Origin: Aliivibrio wodanis
GTDB taxonomy: Bacteria; Pseudomonadota; Gammaproteobacteria; Enterobacterales; Vibrionaceae
DNA length: 64,000 bases
Reading direction: 5' to 3'
Assembly: GCA_000953695.1 (NCBI GenBank)
Contig: LN554846.1
Coordinates: forward strand, 1,364,001-1,428,000
Of the stretch, positions 10,170 to 19,135 are shown piece after piece. The notes under the pieces were generated by a model, which saw only the letters and a program-made list of their open reading frames with translations, did no database searches and was not told where the DNA came from. The translations under genes were made by a program, and so were the position numbers. Position 1 is the first letter of the stretch, and every line of letters starts with the position of its first letter.

Positions 10170-10880
10170 ATGGCAAAAGAGAAAGAGATTATTCAGCGAG
10201 AAAGCTATTGCGTTTACATTGAACGCACTTCTCGCAGAAAAACCGCGTCCATAAAAGTGGAAGAGGGAAAGGTGACTGTTGTTGTGCCAAGAAAGCTCGA
10301 TCTTGATCGCATAGAAAAGGTAATTACAGATAAGCACCTGTGGATTATCGAAAAGCTCGCTATAAATCAGCATACAACACCAACGAATACGAGAGAGTAT
10401 GTGTCGGGTGAAGCTTTCCCTTACCTTGGGCGTAATTATCGCTTAAAAGTGGTGGCAGGTGATCTAACTCAAACCAAATTGATTGCAGGGCGTATTCTCG
10501 TCACAGTGCCTGAACCTAAACATCAACCGCAGTATATTAATCGCGCCTTGGTGAATTGGTATAAGCGGAATGCAGAAAAGAAAATTCGTGAAAAAGTTCA
10601 CCGCTATGCGCCGATGGTAGGGGTTGAAACTGCGGTTATTCGTATTAAAGAGTTTAAAAGCCGTTGGGGGAGTTGTACGCCTTACGGGGATTTAGAGTTT
10701 AATTGGTTAATTATGCAAGCACCAAATCGCGTGGTCGATTATGTGGTGATTCATGAATTGTGTCATCTCATTCATCATGATCATTCGCTTCAGTTTTGGA
10801 AAGAGGTTGAACGAGTGATGCCTGATTTTCAAGAGTGTAAAAAATGGCTAAAAGAGAATGGTCATTTACTAAATGTGTAA
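10170..10880 (+). CDS. YgjP-like zinc metallopeptidase (DUF45, M48-type) linked to hsdR
   Basis: Predicted zinc metallopeptidase of the YgjP/DUF45 family, 236 residues from ATG 10170. A longer reading from TTG 10155 would overlap hsdR and is less likely. Seen: the motif FKSRWGSC in the middle, then the zinc site VIHELCHLIHHDHSLQFW (about residues 190-207), where HELCH is the HExxH motif and a later histidine gives the third ligand. There is no signal peptide or membrane segment. It begins 1 base after the hsdR stop, so it is co-transcribed with the restriction genes. DUF45 proteins are often found beside type I systems, but their role there is not established; turnover of HsdR is one guess. 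Confidence 0.88.
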   Translation: MAKEKEIIQRESYCVYIERTSRRKTASIKVEEGKVTVVVPRKLDLDRIEKVITDKHLWIIEKLAINQHTTPTNTREYVSGEAFPYLGRNYRLKVVAGDLTQTKLIAGRILVTVPEPKHQPQYINRALVNWYKRNAEKKIREKVHRYAPMVGVETAVIRIKEFKSRWGSCTPYGDLEFNWLIMQAPNRVVDYVVIHELCHLIHHDHSLQFWKEVERVMPDFQECKKWLKENGHLLNV

Positions 10881-10990
10881 TTTATTGTCTTTGTTATCAA
10901 TAAATTAGCGTGTTTTTATGTGATCTCACGCATTAGTATTAATGCTCTAGTTCACGTTTTTGTTGCAAAGAAATAAACCCGTTGCATAAG

Positions 10991-11004
10991 TTGTTTTAGA
11001 TCAA
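10991..11004. promoter_or_regulatory. FNR-like site upstream of yiaY
   Basis: TTGTTTTAGATCAA matches the FNR consensus TTGAT-N4-ATCAA at 9 of 10 defined positions. It lies 75 bases before the yiaY start. Anaerobic control of an alcohol dehydrogenase is sensible biologically, but the site is unproven. Confidence 0.4.
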
Positions 11005-11078
11005 AAGTAAGTGTAACTAAAAAGTGGTACAACATAGTCAGTTCTTAAAATTTATATATCAAATTATTGGAGTTAGTT

Positions 11079-12224
11079 ATGAGTGCATTTTTTATCCCTA
11101 CGGTTAACCTTATGGGCGCAGGTTGTCTTACAGAAGCAATGGACAGCATTAAATCTCAAGGCTACAAAAAAGCGTTAATCGTTACTGATAATGTATTAGT
11201 TGCTATTGGTATGGTAAAGCAAGTTTCTGATTTACTGGCAGAGCGTAATGTTGAAGTTGCAGTATATGATGGTACACAACCAAACCCAACGATTGGCAAT
11301 GTAAATGCAGGCCTTGCAATTTTAAAAGAAAATGAGTGTGATTTTGTTATCTCTCTAGGTGGTGGTTCTCCGCACGATTGTGCGAAAGGCGTGGCACTAG
11401 TTGCGGCTAATGGCGGCGAAATTGCAGATTATGAAGGTGTTGATCAATCACCAAAACCTCAAATGCCACTTATTGCTATCAATACAACAGCGGGCACAGC
11501 ATCAGAAATGACACGTTTTTGTATCATTACTGATGAAGCTCGTCACATTAAAATGGCTATCGTTGATAAGCATACAACACCATTAATGTCAGTGAACGAT
11601 CCTGAGTTAATGCTTGCTAAGCCTGCATCATTAACAGCGGCAACAGGTATGGATGCATTAACGCACGCAATCGAAGCGTATGTATCAATTGCAGCAACAC
11701 CAATTACAGATGCAGTAGCGATTAAAGCGATGGAACTAATCCAAGCGCACTTACGTACAGCAGTAAATGATGGTCAAAACCTTGAAGCTCGTGAGCAAAT
11801 GGCTTATGCACAATTCATGGCTGGCATGGCATTTAACAACGCTTCTTTAGGTTATGTTCATGCAATGGCACACCAGTTAGGTGGTTTTTACGACCTTCCA
11901 CACGGTGTTTGTAATGCAATTCTTCTTCCTCACGTACAAAGCTACAACGCAAAAGTATGTCCAGAGCGTCTAAAAGATGTTGCAAAAGCAATGGGTGTAA
12001 ACGTTGAAGGTATGACAAACGAAGAAGGTGCTCAAGCTGCACTAGATGCAATTAAGGTATTGTCAACTGATGTTGGTATTCCTGCGGGCCTTACTGAGTT
12101 AAATGCGAAAGAAGAAGATTTTGATACACTAGCAGAAAATGCATTAAAAGATGCGTGTGGTTTTACTAACCCTAAACAAGCAACTCATGAAGAAATTGTG
12201 AGTATTTTTAAAGCAGCAATGTAA
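11079..12224 (+). CDS. yiaY: Iron-containing alcohol dehydrogenase YiaY
   Basis: Cytoplasmic NAD-dependent, iron-activated alcohol dehydrogenase of group III. E. coli YiaY and Zymomonas AdhB are the closest types I recall. From ATG 11079, with GGAG six bases upstream, it encodes 381 residues; a TTG at 11067 would add four residues without a ribosome site. Seen: the nucleotide-binding loop [13 protein letters not shown] (about 95-107), the [13 protein letters not shown] segment, and metal-ligand regions [12 protein letters not shown] and [19 protein letters not shown] with the expected Asp and His residues. It is a single gene with an upstream FNR-like site and a downstream terminator. The physiological substrate is probably ethanol or another short alcohol; E. 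coli YiaY has also been called an L-threonine dehydrogenase. Confidence 0.93.
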   Translation: MSAFFIPTVNLMGAGCLTEAMDSIKSQGYKKALIVTDNVLVAIGMVKQVSDLLAERNVEVAVYDGTQPNPTIGNVNAGLAILKENECDFVISLGGGSPHDCAKGVALVAANGGEIADYEGVDQSPKPQMPLIAINTTAGTASEMTRFCIITDEARHIKMAIVDKHTTPLMSVNDPELMLAKPASLTAATGMDALTHAIEAYVSIAATPITDAVAIKAMELIQAHLRTAVNDGQNLEAREQMAYAQFMAGMAFNNASLGYVHAMAHQLGGFYDLPHGVCNAILLPHVQSYNAKVCPERLKDVAKAMGVNVEGMTNEEGAQAALDAIKVLSTDVGIPAGLTELNAKEEDFDTLAENALKDACGFTNPKQATHEEIVSIFKAAM

Positions 12225-12245
12225 TAAATAAGTCATTTATCTATA

Positions 12246-12275
12246 AAGGTCTAACATTTGTTAGGCCTTTTTTTT
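12246..12275 (+). terminator. Terminator after yiaY
   Basis: AAAGGTCTAAC, loop ATTT, GTTAGGCCTTT: a near-perfect 10-11 bp stem followed by a T run. Confidence 0.88.
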
Positions 12276-12414
12276 GATTCTTGCTTTTTCACTAGGTATG
12301 CTTATAGCCATCTAATTTAAGTTAGTGTCACTTATTTAGATTGGTATTATGATCTTTTTATCTGATTAAATCGTAGAAGACTTATCTTCTCATTGAAAAA
12401 GGCAGTAAATCAGC

Positions 12415-13014
12415 ATGGCAAACGTAAGAGCTCGTATTGAATTAATGGTAGGGCAGCAAAGTAATATCCCTGCAGAAATGCTCTCATTTGAGGGGTTAAA
12501 AACAGAAAAAGAGCACGTTGCTGTCATTTTTAATCAAGCAGATAAAACACAAACAACACCATTAGTTCGTATGCACTCTGAGTGCTTAACGGGTGATGTT
12601 TTTCATTCATCACGTTGTGATTGTGGTGAGCAATTAGAAGAAACGATTAATCGAATGTCAGAAAGTGGCGGAATTATTTTATATTTACGTCAAGAAGGGC
12701 GTGGTATTGGTTTATATAACAAGCTAGATGCTTATGAGCTTCAAAGCCAAGGTATGAATACCTATGAAGCCAACAATCATTTAGGTTTTGGTGATGATCT
12801 ACGTGACTTTGAAGAAGCGGCACAAATGTTGGCAGCATTAGGGGTTACGACTATTAAGTTAGTCACCAATAACCCTAAGAAAATACAGGATATTCAAGGG
12901 TTTGGTATAAAACTTGATGAGGTTGTGAATACGCACGCCCATGTAAAAAAAGGGAATGAGCACTACTTACAATCTAAAGTAAATCATGGTCATAAATTGA
13001 ATTTAGATAAGTAA
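12415..13014 (+). CDS. ribA: GTP cyclohydrolase II
   Basis: Catalyses the first step of riboflavin synthesis: GTP to 2,5-diamino-6-ribosylamino-4(3H)-pyrimidinone 5'-phosphate, formate and pyrophosphate. At 199 residues it has the length of a stand-alone RibA without the DHBP synthase domain. Seen: the zinc site in [18 protein letters not shown] (Cys-x10-Cys-x-Cys), the [17 protein letters not shown] active-site region, and VTNNPKKIQ near residue 150. It is preceded by AAAAAGGC-type leader DNA and stands alone. The riboflavin synthase gene lies elsewhere in the window (57052). The stop codon touches a dispersed repeat (13014-13060). Confidence 0.96.
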   Translation: MANVRARIELMVGQQSNIPAEMLSFEGLKTEKEHVAVIFNQADKTQTTPLVRMHSECLTGDVFHSSRCDCGEQLEETINRMSESGGIILYLRQEGRGIGLYNKLDAYELQSQGMNTYEANNHLGFGDDLRDFEEAAQMLAALGVTTIKLVTNNPKKIQDIQGFGIKLDEVVNTHAHVKKGNEHYLQSKVNHGHKLNLDK

Positions 13015-13060
13015 TACCAATTCGTAGTAAATAACTGGTCATCCTAGCTGGTTAAATTAC
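13014..13060. repeat. Partial copy of the ATACCAATC dispersed repeat
   Basis: ATACCAATTCGTAGTAAATA and the following 26 bases match the left end of the MITE-like element at 20457 with only a few differences (shared ATAACTG.TCATCCTAGC.GGTTAAA). The right inverted end is missing, and the copy runs straight into the ribA terminator. Confidence 0.6.
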
Positions 13061-13089
13061 AAGCCTCGTCGTTGTACGGGGCTTTTTTG
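13061..13089 (+). terminator. Terminator after ribA
   Basis: AAGCCTCGT / ACGGGGCTT stem with one T-G wobble and a six-base loop, then TTTTTTG. Confidence 0.82.
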
Positions 13090-13161
13090 TATCCCCAGTA
13101 TTTTAGTTAATCTAAATGATAAATATTTGCATTTCTATTTGATTTAAGTATATTACGCAAA

Positions 13162-13176
13162 TAAAAATTATTATCA
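13162..13176. promoter_or_regulatory. Fur box upstream of the imelysin operon
   Basis: TAAAAATTATTATCA matches the 7-1-7 Fur consensus TGATAATnATTATCA at 12 of 14 defined positions. It lies about 70 bases before the imelysin start, where a promoter is expected. Together with the iron-related genes downstream it suggests repression by Fur when iron is plentiful. Confidence 0.55.
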
Positions 13177-13245
13177 TTAATGAATTCTTACAGATTTCAA
13201 TTATTGATTCACATAGTCTATTCATTTGCTCAACAAGGACGATTT

Positions 13246-14499
13246 ATGAACCACGTCAAATTTGCTCGAAACATTATTACAGCATCACTTTTTGTTTTAC
13301 CGACTTTTTCTTATGCAGCAACAGAAGCGGATGTGGTAGAGCATTATGCTGATATTGCACACGCGGTATACAGTGATTCACTAACGACAGCTCAGCAACT
13401 TGATAAAGCCATTCACACTTTTTTGAATAACCCATCTGAGAAAGGCTTAAAAACGGTTAAAACTGCATGGAAAGCAGCGCGAGTTCCTTACCAACAATCA
13501 GAAGTGTTCCGTTTCGGTAATGCGGTAGTTGATGATTGGGAAGGGCAATTAAACGCATGGCCATTAGATGAAGGCTTAATTGATTATGTTGCTGATGATT
13601 ACCAATATGAATTAGGTAATGATGGCGCTAAAGCAAATATCATTGCTTCTACCTCAATCAAAATTGGTGCAGAAACTCTGGATGTTAAAAGTATTGAAGC
13701 GGATAAATTGGCTGATCTTAATGAGCTTGGTGGCTCAGAAGCAAACGTAGCAACGGGTTACCATGCGATTGAGTTTCTTTTATGGGGCCAAGATTTAAAC
13801 GGTACGAATGCAGGTGCAGGTGAGCGTCCATATACCGATTATGTTATTGGCTCTGCATGTACTAATGGTAACTGTGAGCGTCGTGTTGAATATTTAAAAT
13901 CAGCATCTGAATTGCTAATTAAAGATCTTGCTTGGATGGAAAAACAATGGAAAGAAGGCGAGAAAAACTACCGCGCTGAGCTGCTATCTGAGTCTTCAAC
14001 ACAAGGTTTACGCAAAATGTTGTTTGGCATGGGTTCATTATCGCTGGGTGAACTGGCTGGTGAGCGTATGAAAGTGGCATTAGAAGCAAACTCTACCGAA
14101 GATGAGCACGATTGTTTCTCTGATAACACGCATAACTCTCATTATTATAATGAGCAAGGTATCTATAACGTATATACAGGTACTTATACGCGTGCTGATG
14201 GCTCTCTATTATCTGGCCCAAGTATCCATGATCTTGTTGCTAAAGAAGATAAAAAAGCAGCGAAAGAAATTAAACAGCAGTTTGATGCAACGCGCACTCA
14301 AGTTGGTACGTTAGTATCAGCGGCTGAAAAAGATAACCAACATTTTGATCAGTTGATTGCATCAGATAATGCAGCGGGTAATGCGTTGGTGAACAAATCA
14401 ATCATGTCTTTAGTGTTGCAAACGGCGTCAATTGAGCGTGCAGCAAATGTAATTGGCATTACAAGCTTAAATCCTGATACTGCGGATCATGAATTTTAA
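13246..14499 (+). CDS. Imelysin family periplasmic protein (peptidase M75 / IrpA-like)
   Basis: Imelysins are exported proteins tied to bacterial iron uptake; despite the M75 label, peptidase activity is doubtful and the EfeO/imelysin fold is thought to bind metal. The start is ATG 13246 with AAGGA six bases upstream; the frame is open further to 13180 but that stretch lacks a ribosome site. The 417-residue product starts with a signal peptide (MNHVKFARNIITASLFVLP, then FSYA|A). The imelysin signature GxHxxE is present as GYHAIEFLLWG (about 172-182). A second histidine-rich region follows HDCFSDNTHNSHYYNEQG. It is followed by a terminator, then three more genes of the same locus, and preceded by a Fur-like box. 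Confidence 0.9.
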   Translation: MNHVKFARNIITASLFVLPTFSYAATEADVVEHYADIAHAVYSDSLTTAQQLDKAIHTFLNNPSEKGLKTVKTAWKAARVPYQQSEVFRFGNAVVDDWEGQLNAWPLDEGLIDYVADDYQYELGNDGAKANIIASTSIKIGAETLDVKSIEADKLADLNELGGSEANVATGYHAIEFLLWGQDLNGTNAGAGERPYTDYVIGSACTNGNCERRVEYLKSASELLIKDLAWMEKQWKEGEKNYRAELLSESSTQGLRKMLFGMGSLSLGELAGERMKVALEANSTEDEHDCFSDNTHNSHYYNEQGIYNVYTGTYTRADGSLLSGPSIHDLVAKEDKKAAKEIKQQFDATRTQVGTLVSAAEKDNQHFDQLIASDNAAGNALVNKSIMSLVLQTASIERAANVIGITSLNPDTADHEF

Positions 14500-14543
14500 G
14501 AAAAAGCAGTAGTACCATTATACCAATCTAAAAAATAGGTATT

Positions 14544-14590
14544 AGCTCAATCACTCCCCCCCGATATAGTGATTGAGCTCTTTTATTTTT
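14544..14590 (+). terminator. Strong hairpin and T-rich tail after the imelysin gene
   Basis: AGCTCAATCACT (14544-14555) pairs perfectly with AGTGATTGAGCT (14568-14579) around a C-rich loop and is followed by CTTTTATTTTT. It should attenuate or end transcription between the first imelysin gene and the di-heme gene. Confidence 0.88.
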
Positions 14591-14685
14591 CAACTATTGG
14601 CCTTATTGATACAAAATAAAACAAATATAATTATACCGACATTAGGTATATCGATAAGCGCAATATTTATCAGGATACAGATATT

Positions 14686-16086
14686 ATGAAACCTGTAATG
14701 CTTGGAGCAATAGCTTTACTTTCAACTCTTTCTTTCTCTGCTTCTTCAAATAACACTTCTATGGATATCACGTCTGGTGGTAAAACGAGTGTGAAGAAGG
14801 AGGGCCAAAACGCATTTTCTTTACCCGCAGCAAATCTACCTATGAGTAAGCGATTAGATTTTAGTGTCGGTAATAGTTTTTTTCGTAATCCTTGGGTACA
14901 AGCTCCAGCCTCTACTGATGCGAGAGATGGTTTAGGGCCATTATTTAATACTAATGGTTGTCAGAATTGTCATATTAAAGATGGTCGAGGTCATGCTCCG
15001 AGAGAGGGAGATACAAATGCGGTATCCATGTTGGTGCGCTTAAGTATTCCAGCATTAACTCCTGAGCAAAAAAGGCGTGTCATTTTAGAAGGGGTGATCC
15101 CTGAGCCTATTTATGGTGGTCAGTTACAAGATTTTTCACTATCTGGAGCTAAACCAGAAGGGCAAATCCATATAACTTACACATCACAACATATTACGCT
15201 TTCTGATGGTGACGTTGTCACGTTACGTAAGCCCAATTTATCAATCACAGAATTAGCGTATGGGGATATGGCAGATAATGTATTGATGTCTGCACGTGTT
15301 GCTCCACCAATGATTGGTTTAGGTTTATTAGAATCTATCCCTGAATCTACAATTTTAGGTTTTGCTGAGCAACAGAAACAAGAGAATAAAGGGATTTCAG
15401 GTAAAGCTAATCAAGTATGGGATGCTAAGGCTCAAGAGTTAGCGTTAGGTCGTTTTGGTTGGAAAGCAGGGCAGCCAACGCTAATGCAACAGAATGCCGC
15501 GGCGTTTAATGGTGATTTAGGCTTAACCAGTAATATGTTTCCTAAAGATGATTGTACTCAAGCTCAAACTATTTGTGAAAAACTGCCTCATGGTGGAACA
15601 CCAGAAGTGAGTGACAAGATCTTAAATTTTGTTGAATTCTATTCACAACATTTAGCCGTGCCTATTCGTCGAAATGTTCAAGATCCTCAAGTAATTAAAG
15701 GACAACAGTTATTTAAAGATATCGGCTGTGAAAGTTGTCATAAAACGAATATTAAGACAGCAAAAATTGAAGACAGACCGGCGTTATCTAATCAGTTAAT
15801 TCATCCTTATACGGATATGTTGCTTCATGATATGGGCGAAGGTCTTGCTGACAATCGACCAGAGTTCTTAGCGAATGGCCAAGAGTGGAGAACGCCACCG
15901 TTATGGGGGCTTGGTTACACACAAGAAGTGAATGGCCATACTGAAATGCTGCATGATGGCCGAGCTCGAAATACGCTAGAAGCGATTTTATGGCACGGTG
16001 GTGAGGCACAGCAAGCTCGCGATAACGTGGTTCAGTTATCAACAAAAGATCGCAAGGCGTTATTGGCATTTTTAGATTCGTTATAA
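14686..16086 (+). CDS. Di-heme oxidoreductase family protein (DUF1111, 'thiol oxidoreductase')
   Basis: Predicted periplasmic c-type cytochrome of the DHOR/DUF1111 family. The 466-residue product begins with a signal peptide (MKPVMLGAIALLSTLSFSAS). It has two heme c attachment sites, CQNCH (about residue 92) and CESCH (about residue 348). Other recognisable stretches are the region GLGPLFNTNGC before the first heme and LLHDMGEGLADNRPEF and GHTEMLHDGRARN near the C-terminus. In Pseudomonas and other genomes this family sits with imelysin and DUF1513 genes in Fur-regulated iron loci, as here. A role in periplasmic iron redox chemistry is inferred from this context. The next gene begins 10 bases after its stop. 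Confidence 0.88.
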   Translation: MKPVMLGAIALLSTLSFSASSNNTSMDITSGGKTSVKKEGQNAFSLPAANLPMSKRLDFSVGNSFFRNPWVQAPASTDARDGLGPLFNTNGCQNCHIKDGRGHAPREGDTNAVSMLVRLSIPALTPEQKRRVILEGVIPEPIYGGQLQDFSLSGAKPEGQIHITYTSQHITLSDGDVVTLRKPNLSITELAYGDMADNVLMSARVAPPMIGLGLLESIPESTILGFAEQQKQENKGISGKANQVWDAKAQELALGRFGWKAGQPTLMQQNAAAFNGDLGLTSNMFPKDDCTQAQTICEKLPHGGTPEVSDKILNFVEFYSQHLAVPIRRNVQDPQVIKGQQLFKDIGCESCHKTNIKTAKIEDRPALSNQLIHPYTDMLLHDMGEGLADNRPEFLANGQEWRTPPLWGLGYTQEVNGHTEMLHDGRARNTLEAILWHGGEAQQARDNVVQLSTKDRKALLAFLDSL

Positions 16087-16096
16087 GGAATTGGTC

Positions 16097-17116
16097 ATGA
16101 AAACAACGTATTTATTATTGAGCAGCACAGTGTTACTTACAGCCTGCCAAAGCACCAATGATGCGAATCAAATCCTTGATTCAACAAATATGATTGACCA
16201 TGTTTATTATATTGAACAACAATCTGCCCAACGTTTGTTTGAATCTAGTCAACGATTGGCTGAGAGTTTTGAAGGGTATTGTACGAATCAAACAGCAAAA
16301 GAGACGGTGGTTATACAATGGCAGCAGACCATGCAATCGTGGATGGCATTGCAAGGTCAGGAGAGAGGGCCAGAAGCGGCATTGAGCTTAAATTGGAATA
16401 TTCAATTTTGGCCTGATAAGAAAAACACCACTGGGCGTAAAATGTCTCAACTGTTGAAAAAAGATCAAACTTGGGATAGTGAGTTGATCCAACAACAGAG
16501 TGTTACGACTCAAGGTTTAGGTGCGGTGGAATGGTTATTATTTGATCCTTCATCGACGTTACCAAAAGTAGATTCGTGTCAATTAGGCCAAGCGATTACT
16601 GCAAATTTGGCACTTAATACGAGTAAGATTGCTCAAGCATGGCAGGCCAACCCATGGTCACAGTTAGATGAAACTATGTGGTTAAATGAGTACATAGCAT
16701 TGCTTGCTAATCAACTTGATTACAGTATGAAAAAACTCAGTCGCCCGTTGGCAAAAGTGGGGCAGCCTCGACCTTATTTTTCTGAATCGTGGCGCTCAGA
16801 AACTTCACTGACTTGGCTTAAATATAATGTAGTGGCTATGCGTGATCTGTATTTGGCAAATGGTGTTGGGCTTAATCGTTATTTACAAGAGCAAGGTCAT
16901 TCAGATTTAGCAGAAAGAATTGAAGACCATTTCAACTCTACGTTAGAAACATGGCCTGAGTCGTCATCACTATTTGCGGAATTGCAGACCAAATCTGGTT
17001 ATCAAAATACCTTAGCTTTGTACAATAAATTAGAATATTTGAAATATCTAATTCATGAAGAAGTAGCTATAGAATTAGACATTGCTATAGGGTTTAATGC
17101 AACCGATGGTGATTAA
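16097..17116 (+). CDS. Imelysin-like lipoprotein
   Basis: Second imelysin-superfamily protein of the iron locus, 339 residues from ATG 16097 with AAGGAA six bases upstream. The N-terminus MKTTYLLLSSTVLLTACQS carries a lipobox (LTAC), so it is predicted to be a lipoprotein facing the periplasm. The region equivalent to the GxHxxE signature reads GLGAVEWLLFD, so the histidine is absent while the glutamate is kept. This suggests altered or lost metal binding compared with the first imelysin. The start is 10 bases after the di-heme gene, and its end overlaps the DUF1513 gene by 20 bases, so these three are one transcript. Partnership with the other locus proteins is inferred from context. Confidence 0.82.
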   Translation: MKTTYLLLSSTVLLTACQSTNDANQILDSTNMIDHVYYIEQQSAQRLFESSQRLAESFEGYCTNQTAKETVVIQWQQTMQSWMALQGQERGPEAALSLNWNIQFWPDKKNTTGRKMSQLLKKDQTWDSELIQQQSVTTQGLGAVEWLLFDPSSTLPKVDSCQLGQAITANLALNTSKIAQAWQANPWSQLDETMWLNEYIALLANQLDYSMKKLSRPLAKVGQPRPYFSESWRSETSLTWLKYNVVAMRDLYLANGVGLNRYLQEQGHSDLAERIEDHFNSTLETWPESSSLFAELQTKSGYQNTLALYNKLEYLKYLIHEEVAIELDIAIGFNATDGD

Positions 17117-18215
17117 TAAGCAAAGACGAAGCATATTAAAAGCTGGGATTGGAGCTATGGCTTTATCGCCATGGCTTACTGCATGTTCGTCGATTTCTGG
17201 GGTAGGTAATAGACCTGCATTGATCTCCTGCTCTCGAACCTCGAATGGGAATTTTGGTGCGGTTGTTGCGAATAAAGAAGGATCTCCGATTCATTCGATA
17301 CCTTTACCAGAAAGAGGGCATGGTGTTGCGATTACGCCTAATGGCGAGTTGGCGGTTGCCTTTGCTCGACGTCCGGGTAATTACATGCAATTGTTTAATA
17401 TAAAAACCGGTGTGAGTTATCCCATTACCCCATCAAGGCCTAATCGATATTTCTATGGGCATGGAGTATTTTCTTCTGACGGTTTAACGCTTTATACGAC
17501 AGAAGGTGAGAAAGAAACGAGCCAAGGCATTATTGGTGTGTATCAATTACAGGGATCTCAGCTTATAAAAGTTAATGAGTTCTCAGGATTTGGTATTGGC
17601 CCTCATGAGGTAATACGCGTTGATGAAGTAACATTAGCGATTGGCGTTGGCGGTGTTCATACTCAAGGGCGAGTTCCTATGAATATCGATTCGATGAATC
17701 CCGCTTTGGTTTACCTTTCTACAGAAACAGGGAAGGTACTTGAACGTGTTGGTTTACCAGATCATAAGCTGAGTATCCGGCATCTTTCATTGACTGATGA
17801 TGGCAGAGTGTTGTGTGGCCAGCAGTACCGTGGAGAGCCTGAAGAGGGCATGCCACTTGTTGCGATACATCAACGTGGTAGACCATTAATACAGTTAAAT
17901 GCTGAGCCAGAAGAGTGGCTTCGATTTAATCATTATGTGGCAAGTATTGCAGTGCTTGGTGAGCATGTGGTGGCGACTTCTCCTAGAGGAAACTGTTATG
18001 GCGTGTGGAATTTAGCAACGAATCAATTGATTGAAATCGCGGCTCTATCTGATGCGTCAGGTGTTGTGATCAGTACAAGTAACAATGGAACACCACAATG
18101 GTATATCAGCTCAGGGACTGGAAAGATCGTCAGTCGAACTGAGGAGGGTTATGTGGAGGGTCATCAAACAAATGTTATGTGGGACAATCATTGGAATCAT
18201 ATGCCAAATGCCTGA
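17097..18215 (+). CDS. DUF1513 family exported protein
   Basis: Last gene of the imelysin/di-heme iron locus. The 372-residue product begins with an RR-containing signal (INKQRRSILKAGIGAMALSP) followed by LTAC, suggesting Tat-type export and possibly lipidation. An alternative start at ATG 17106 would keep this signal. The rest is rich in short beta-strand patterns (for example GHGVAITPNGELAVAFARR and DDGRVLCGQQYRG), consistent with the beta-propeller fold expected for DUF1513. Function is unknown; conserved linkage with imelysins suggests a role in iron acquisition. The reading frame overlaps the end of the preceding gene by 20 bases. Confidence 0.85.
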   Translation: MQPMVINKQRRSILKAGIGAMALSPWLTACSSISGVGNRPALISCSRTSNGNFGAVVANKEGSPIHSIPLPERGHGVAITPNGELAVAFARRPGNYMQLFNIKTGVSYPITPSRPNRYFYGHGVFSSDGLTLYTTEGEKETSQGIIGVYQLQGSQLIKVNEFSGFGIGPHEVIRVDEVTLAIGVGGVHTQGRVPMNIDSMNPALVYLSTETGKVLERVGLPDHKLSIRHLSLTDDGRVLCGQQYRGEPEEGMPLVAIHQRGRPLIQLNAEPEEWLRFNHYVASIAVLGEHVVATSPRGNCYGVWNLATNQLIEIAALSDASGVVISTSNNGTPQWYISSGTGKIVSRTEEGYVEGHQTNVMWDNHWNHMPNA

Positions 18216-18277
18216 ATAATTCCCCTACAATAATCGCCGTGTTATTCTTAGCGCAATTATTTTAGAAAGAGAAAATT

Positions 18278-18931
18278 ATGAGCTTACAATACCAAATTAT
18301 TCCAGTGACTTCTTACCAGCAAAACTGTTCAATTGTATGGTGTGATGAAACCATGAAAGGTGTCGTTATTGATCCTGGTGGTGATGTGAAATTACTCAAA
18401 CAAGCGATTGATGCGCTTAAAATTGAAGTTGTGAATTTGGTATTAACTCATGGTCATTTGGATCATGTTGGTGGTACACAGGAGTTAGCAGCAATTACCA
18501 ATGCTCCAGTTGTTGGCCCTCATAAAGAAGACAATTTTTGGTTGCAAGGATTACCAAAACAAAGCCATATGTTTGGTTTTCCTCACACTGACGCATTTGA
18601 ACCAACAACATGGTTAAATGAAGGTGATGTAGTTACATTTGGTAATCAAGAATTAAATGTAGTACATACACCGGGTCACACACCGGGTCACGTTGTTTTG
18701 TTTAATCAAGAAGCAAAGATGGCATTTGTTGGTGATGTGCTATTTAAAGGCGGTGTTGGTCGTTCTGATTTCCCTAAAGGAGATCATGAAACGTTGATTG
18801 CCTCAATTAAAACAAAATTGTGGCCTTTAGGTAATGAGATGAAATTTGTTCCGGGTCACGGACCAGAATCTACATTTGGTCATGAACGTAAAACTAACCC
18901 ATTTGTGGCGGATGAAATGCCCCTTTGGTAA
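18278..18931 (+). CDS. Metallo-beta-lactamase fold hydrolase, YcbL/glyoxalase II-like
   Basis: Cytoplasmic metal-dependent hydrolase of 217 residues. The metal-binding motif THGHLDHVGG (about 57-66) is intact. Further ligands are seen in VVHTPGHTPGHVVLF (about 128-142), FVGDVLFKGGVGRSD (about 149-163) and VPGHGPEST (about 190-198). The length and the Gly-rich GGVGRSDFPKGD segment fit the YcbL subfamily of glyoxalase II-like enzymes. The native substrate is unknown, probably a glutathione thioester or similar small thioester. It stands alone, preceded by an AGAAAGAG ribosome site. No signal peptide is present. Confidence 0.9.
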   Translation: MSLQYQIIPVTSYQQNCSIVWCDETMKGVVIDPGGDVKLLKQAIDALKIEVVNLVLTHGHLDHVGGTQELAAITNAPVVGPHKEDNFWLQGLPKQSHMFGFPHTDAFEPTTWLNEGDVVTFGNQELNVVHTPGHTPGHVVLFNQEAKMAFVGDVLFKGGVGRSDFPKGDHETLIASIKTKLWPLGNEMKFVPGHGPESTFGHERKTNPFVADEMPLW

Positions 18932-19135
18932 GTAATTTGGCAAAAGTGCCGCACTTTTCGCCATACAGTGCTTCCATCTCTATAAATATTGCTCGTTTTT
19001 TGGTATAAAACGCGCTTCGCCAATTCCGATACAACTATTATGAGTTTCATTTTAGGAATTGACATCTTTTTTCCGCTATCATTTTTGAGCCTTGATTGCT
19101 TCAAAGTAGAAATAGCGCAACGGAGTTTAAGTTTC

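Noticed and set aside
13180-13245. N-terminal extension of the imelysin
   Set aside because: The extra 22 residues lack a ribosome site and precede a normal signal peptide starting at ATG 13246 with AAGGA upstream; the Fur-like site would lie almost at the start codon.
19059-19082. TTGACA ... TATCAT as a promoter for the winged-helix gene
   Set aside because: The spacer would be only 12 bases, too short for a sigma-70 promoter.
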